Assembly: GCA_040219275.1 (NCBI GenBank)
Contig: JAVJSU010000103.1
Coordinates: 77,985-141,984, forward strand
DNA from: JAVJSU01 sp040219275
GTDB lineage: Bacteria; Chloroflexota; Anaerolineae; Aggregatilineales; Phototrophicaceae
Direction of reading: 5' to 3'
Length of the DNA stretch: 64,000 bases
In this document: piece after piece, positions 62,514 to 64,000 of the stretch
How positions within the stretch are numbered: position 1 is the stretch's first letter
Layout of the letters: each line of letters begins with the position of its first letter
Program-made: the position numbers and the translations under genes
Notes under the pieces: generated by a model
Database searches by the model: none
What the model was told of the DNA's origin: nothing
The model's input: only the letters and a program-made list of their open reading frames with translations

Positions 62514-63962
62514 ATGCTTCGATGCATCATCTGGTGTGCTGTGTCTTCACAGGCACAGAATGAGCCGGAAAAGATCAGTCTTCCCCAACAGGAATCTGAT
62601 TCCCGCGCTCTTGCAGAGGGTAACGGATGGGAAATAATAGATGTTCTGAGAGTACCGGGACATAGCCGCCGTTACGTCGATTTTCATAAGCTTGCGTCCG
62701 ATGCGGCAAAGCAGGGTGTGGATGCTTTTCACCGTCTGCACGCACATTGGGAAGCGCGAGATTTTGATATCATGGTTGTTCGGGATGGTGATCGGTTTGC
62801 ACGTACGCAGGCGCTTCATGCCTACGTCGTCGAACGTACCATCAACATCAAAGCGAGAATTTACTCGCTCCAAGACGGGTGGATTGACGACACAAATTAC
62901 CGTATGTGGATTGCAATGGGTGGCTACAAAGCCGCCGGTGACATAGACCGACTGGTGAAGGCACGCGATAGAGCCATGACAGCTCTTGCGAAACGCGGTC
63001 TACCCATCACAAGTCGCGTTCCAATATCTCATAAAGTGATTCGTGATCAAAACACAGGGAGAGCCATCTGCTTAGAGGTCGACGAGGACAAACGCCGTTT
63101 GTGGACGGATCTGGCTGAAGTGATTTTAGACGGCGTCGCATGGTTTAATGTCGAAGAGGAGCTTTACAATCGTTATGGGCATGTCAACGATGAGGGTGAG
63201 AAATATTATCCCGGATATATGTATCGGCTGATTATGAAGCCATTATTCTGGGGGCATATGGCACGTCATCACAATAGTGCTAATGCCAAGAACGGCTTTA
63301 AGTATGGCGAATGGATTTATGATGAGAATGTTCCCATACCGGAGGGCGCGATGGTATTTTATTACACTCATGACCCTGTTTGGACGGGTGACACTGCCGA
63401 TAGAGTAAAAGCGGAAATCAACCGTCGTTCTCAGGTTGTTCATGGGCATGGTAGCCCTCAAAATACGCATCGTTTCAGTGGTTTAGGTGTATGTGCGGTC
63501 TGTGGAAGTTTCTGGGCAACACACGTCAAAACGGGAAGGAACTATCGGTGCGTTTTGTGTCCGGCGGCAAAGACGAAATCAAAGACGTTGCCCGATTGCA
63601 ATAATAAGCGTGTCTTAAACGAACGACGACTTATTGCCATGATGACCGAATACCTTCAGCAGATGATAGAACGGCAATCAACCGATATTTTCAACGACTC
63701 AGATCCCGTACAAGAAGATACCGCGTTGAGAGTACAGCAGTTAGATGGGGAGATTGCGGCACTAGAAATAGAAGCGCGCGGTCTAATTCGACAACAGGCA
63801 AAAGCTGGGGCTGAGTTACAATCGATTTATCACGAAGAATTGACTCAGATAAACACGCGACAGGGTAATCGCATCAAAATAGGAAAAGAGAGACAATGGG
63901 GCGAAAAAGGAAAGCCTCATGTCAACAGAATTCGGTGCGAGTATAGAACAGTGCTTTGGTGA
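62514..63962 (+). CDS. Large serine recombinase (integrase), probably interrupted at its C-terminus
   Basis: The readable frame is 482 residues from ATG 62514 (GGAGG 9 bases upstream; an in-frame start 25 codons earlier lies inside the previous gene). The catalytic domain has AVSSQAQNEPEKISLPQQ with the active serine near residue 11, VPGHSR, and VVRDGDRFAR, the arginine helix. A zinc-ribbon domain (CAVCGSFWATHV, YRCVLCPAA) near 325-365 and a coiled coil (VQQLDGEIAALEIEARGL) near 415-435 follow, as in large integrases. The last about 34 residues after 63861 look like insertion-sequence DNA, so the true 3' end is probably displaced beyond the window. It would integrate or excise the element. 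Confidence 0.8.
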   Translation: MLRCIIWCAVSSQAQNEPEKISLPQQESDSRALAEGNGWEIIDVLRVPGHSRRYVDFHKLASDAAKQGVDAFHRLHAHWEARDFDIMVVRDGDRFARTQALHAYVVERTINIKARIYSLQDGWIDDTNYRMWIAMGGYKAAGDIDRLVKARDRAMTALAKRGLPITSRVPISHKVIRDQNTGRAICLEVDEDKRRLWTDLAEVILDGVAWFNVEEELYNRYGHVNDEGEKYYPGYMYRLIMKPLFWGHMARHHNSANAKNGFKYGEWIYDENVPIPEGAMVFYYTHDPVWTGDTADRVKAEINRRSQVVHGHGSPQNTHRFSGLGVCAVCGSFWATHVKTGRNYRCVLCPAAKTKSKTLPDCNNKRVLNERRLIAMMTEYLQQMIERQSTDIFNDSDPVQEDTALRVQQLDGEIAALEIEARGLIRQQAKAGAELQSIYHEELTQINTRQGNRIKIGKERQWGEKGKPHVNRIRCEYRTVLW

Positions 63963-64000
63963 CTTGCCGGATCCGCGTGTGCGGGGTCGTTGCGACCACA
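63861..64000 (+). mobile_element. Left end of an ISAs1-like insertion sequence
   Basis: CAGGGTAATCGC at 63861-63872 is a plausible left terminal repeat (ISAs1-family ends commonly begin CAGGG). It lies inside the integrase frame, 58 bases before a transposase start. Right end and target duplication lie outside the window, so only one end is visible. Confidence 0.5.
63919..64000 (+). CDS. ISAs1-family transposase, N-terminal part (cut by window edge)
   Basis: From ATG 63919 with AAGGAAAG a few bases upstream, the frame reads MSTEFGASIEQCFGDLP then DPRVRGRCDH to the window edge. The xFxDLPDPRxxxxxxH opening is the N-terminal signature of ISAs1/H-repeat transposases. It is an RNase-H-fold DDE enzyme if complete; only 27 residues are visible. 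Confidence 0.7.
   Translation, partial: MSTEFGASIEQCFGDLPDPRVRGRCDH

Noticed and set aside
1..64000. tRNA or rRNA genes, CRISPR arrays, toxin-antitoxin pairs
   Set aside because: I scanned for tRNA T-loop-like GTTCGA contexts and for spaced repeats; none folded or repeated convincingly. No free-standing antitoxin next to the RelE-like domain was seen.

Overview
The window is a bacterial chromosome segment with two parts. The left part (about 1-17.1 kb) looks like an ordinary host chromosome. The right part (about 17.3 kb to past the window end) looks like an integrated mobile element loaded with anti-phage and restriction genes. The mix of genes (assimilatory sulfate operon, MFS, P450, LLM flavoprotein, SH3 and TolB/WD40-type surface proteins) is compatible with a free-living, possibly Chloroflexota-like bacterium. 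I saw no rRNA, tRNA or other marker that fixes the taxon, so this is weak.

Host part. A minus-strand sulfate-assimilation operon (cysH, cysC, sat, a TauE/SafE exporter and a siroheme-synthase N-terminus cut by the window edge) is preceded by a clear sigma70-type promoter and two successive leader modules. Each module is a short Cys-rich reading frame followed by a rho-independent terminator, so it reads as a tandem cysteine attenuator. Then come an MFS carrier, a small stress-type protein, two FAD oxidoreductases, an LLM flavoprotein, a P450, a STAS protein and two glycosyltransferases. Between 13.8 and 15.0 kb lies a gene graveyard: the tail of a membrane glycosyltransferase abuts the tail of an SH3-domain protein, followed by a small PQ-loop/SemiSWEET protein, an SDR remnant and a 13-copy GATGCCA tandem array. 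A GntR regulator and an SHMT-like PLP enzyme close the host part.

Element backbone (17.5-34 kb). ParM-like actin, two ribbon-helix-helix proteins, an HU-like protein, a HUH relaxase-like protein, a primase/ATPase replication protein, SSB and a sigma-like regulator point to a plasmid-like integrative element. A large serine recombinase sits at the far right (62.5-63.9 kb) and appears to be broken by an ISAs1-type insertion sequence that begins at the window end. Between the ParR-like and HU-like genes is a 315-base train of nine or ten stem-loops. TGTGAC triads lie on both sides of a HEPN gene.

Element cargo (24-61.6 kb). This is visibly more AT-rich than the backbone. It holds a HEPN-domain protein, a 1913-residue sacsin/Hsp90-type ATPase, a GmrSD-type (DUF262-DUF1524) protein flanked by duplicated gene ends, and a large divergent locus. 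On the minus strand of that locus are two uncharacterised proteins, a 1893-residue DUF1998-type helicase and a RelE-UvrD fusion. On the plus strand are a GNAT acetyltransferase, a tRNA-guanine-transglycosylase-like base-exchange enzyme, and two tandem, paralogous pairs of (winged-helix protein + very large P-loop ATPase). An orphan N6-adenine methylase follows, whose restriction partner survives only as a 12-codon stub. The divergent locus is the best candidate for a little-described system. I read it as a possible DNA base-modification/defence machine related in logic to 7-deazaguanine (Dpd) islands, with helicase and ATPase effector parts, but lacking any preQ0 synthesis genes here.
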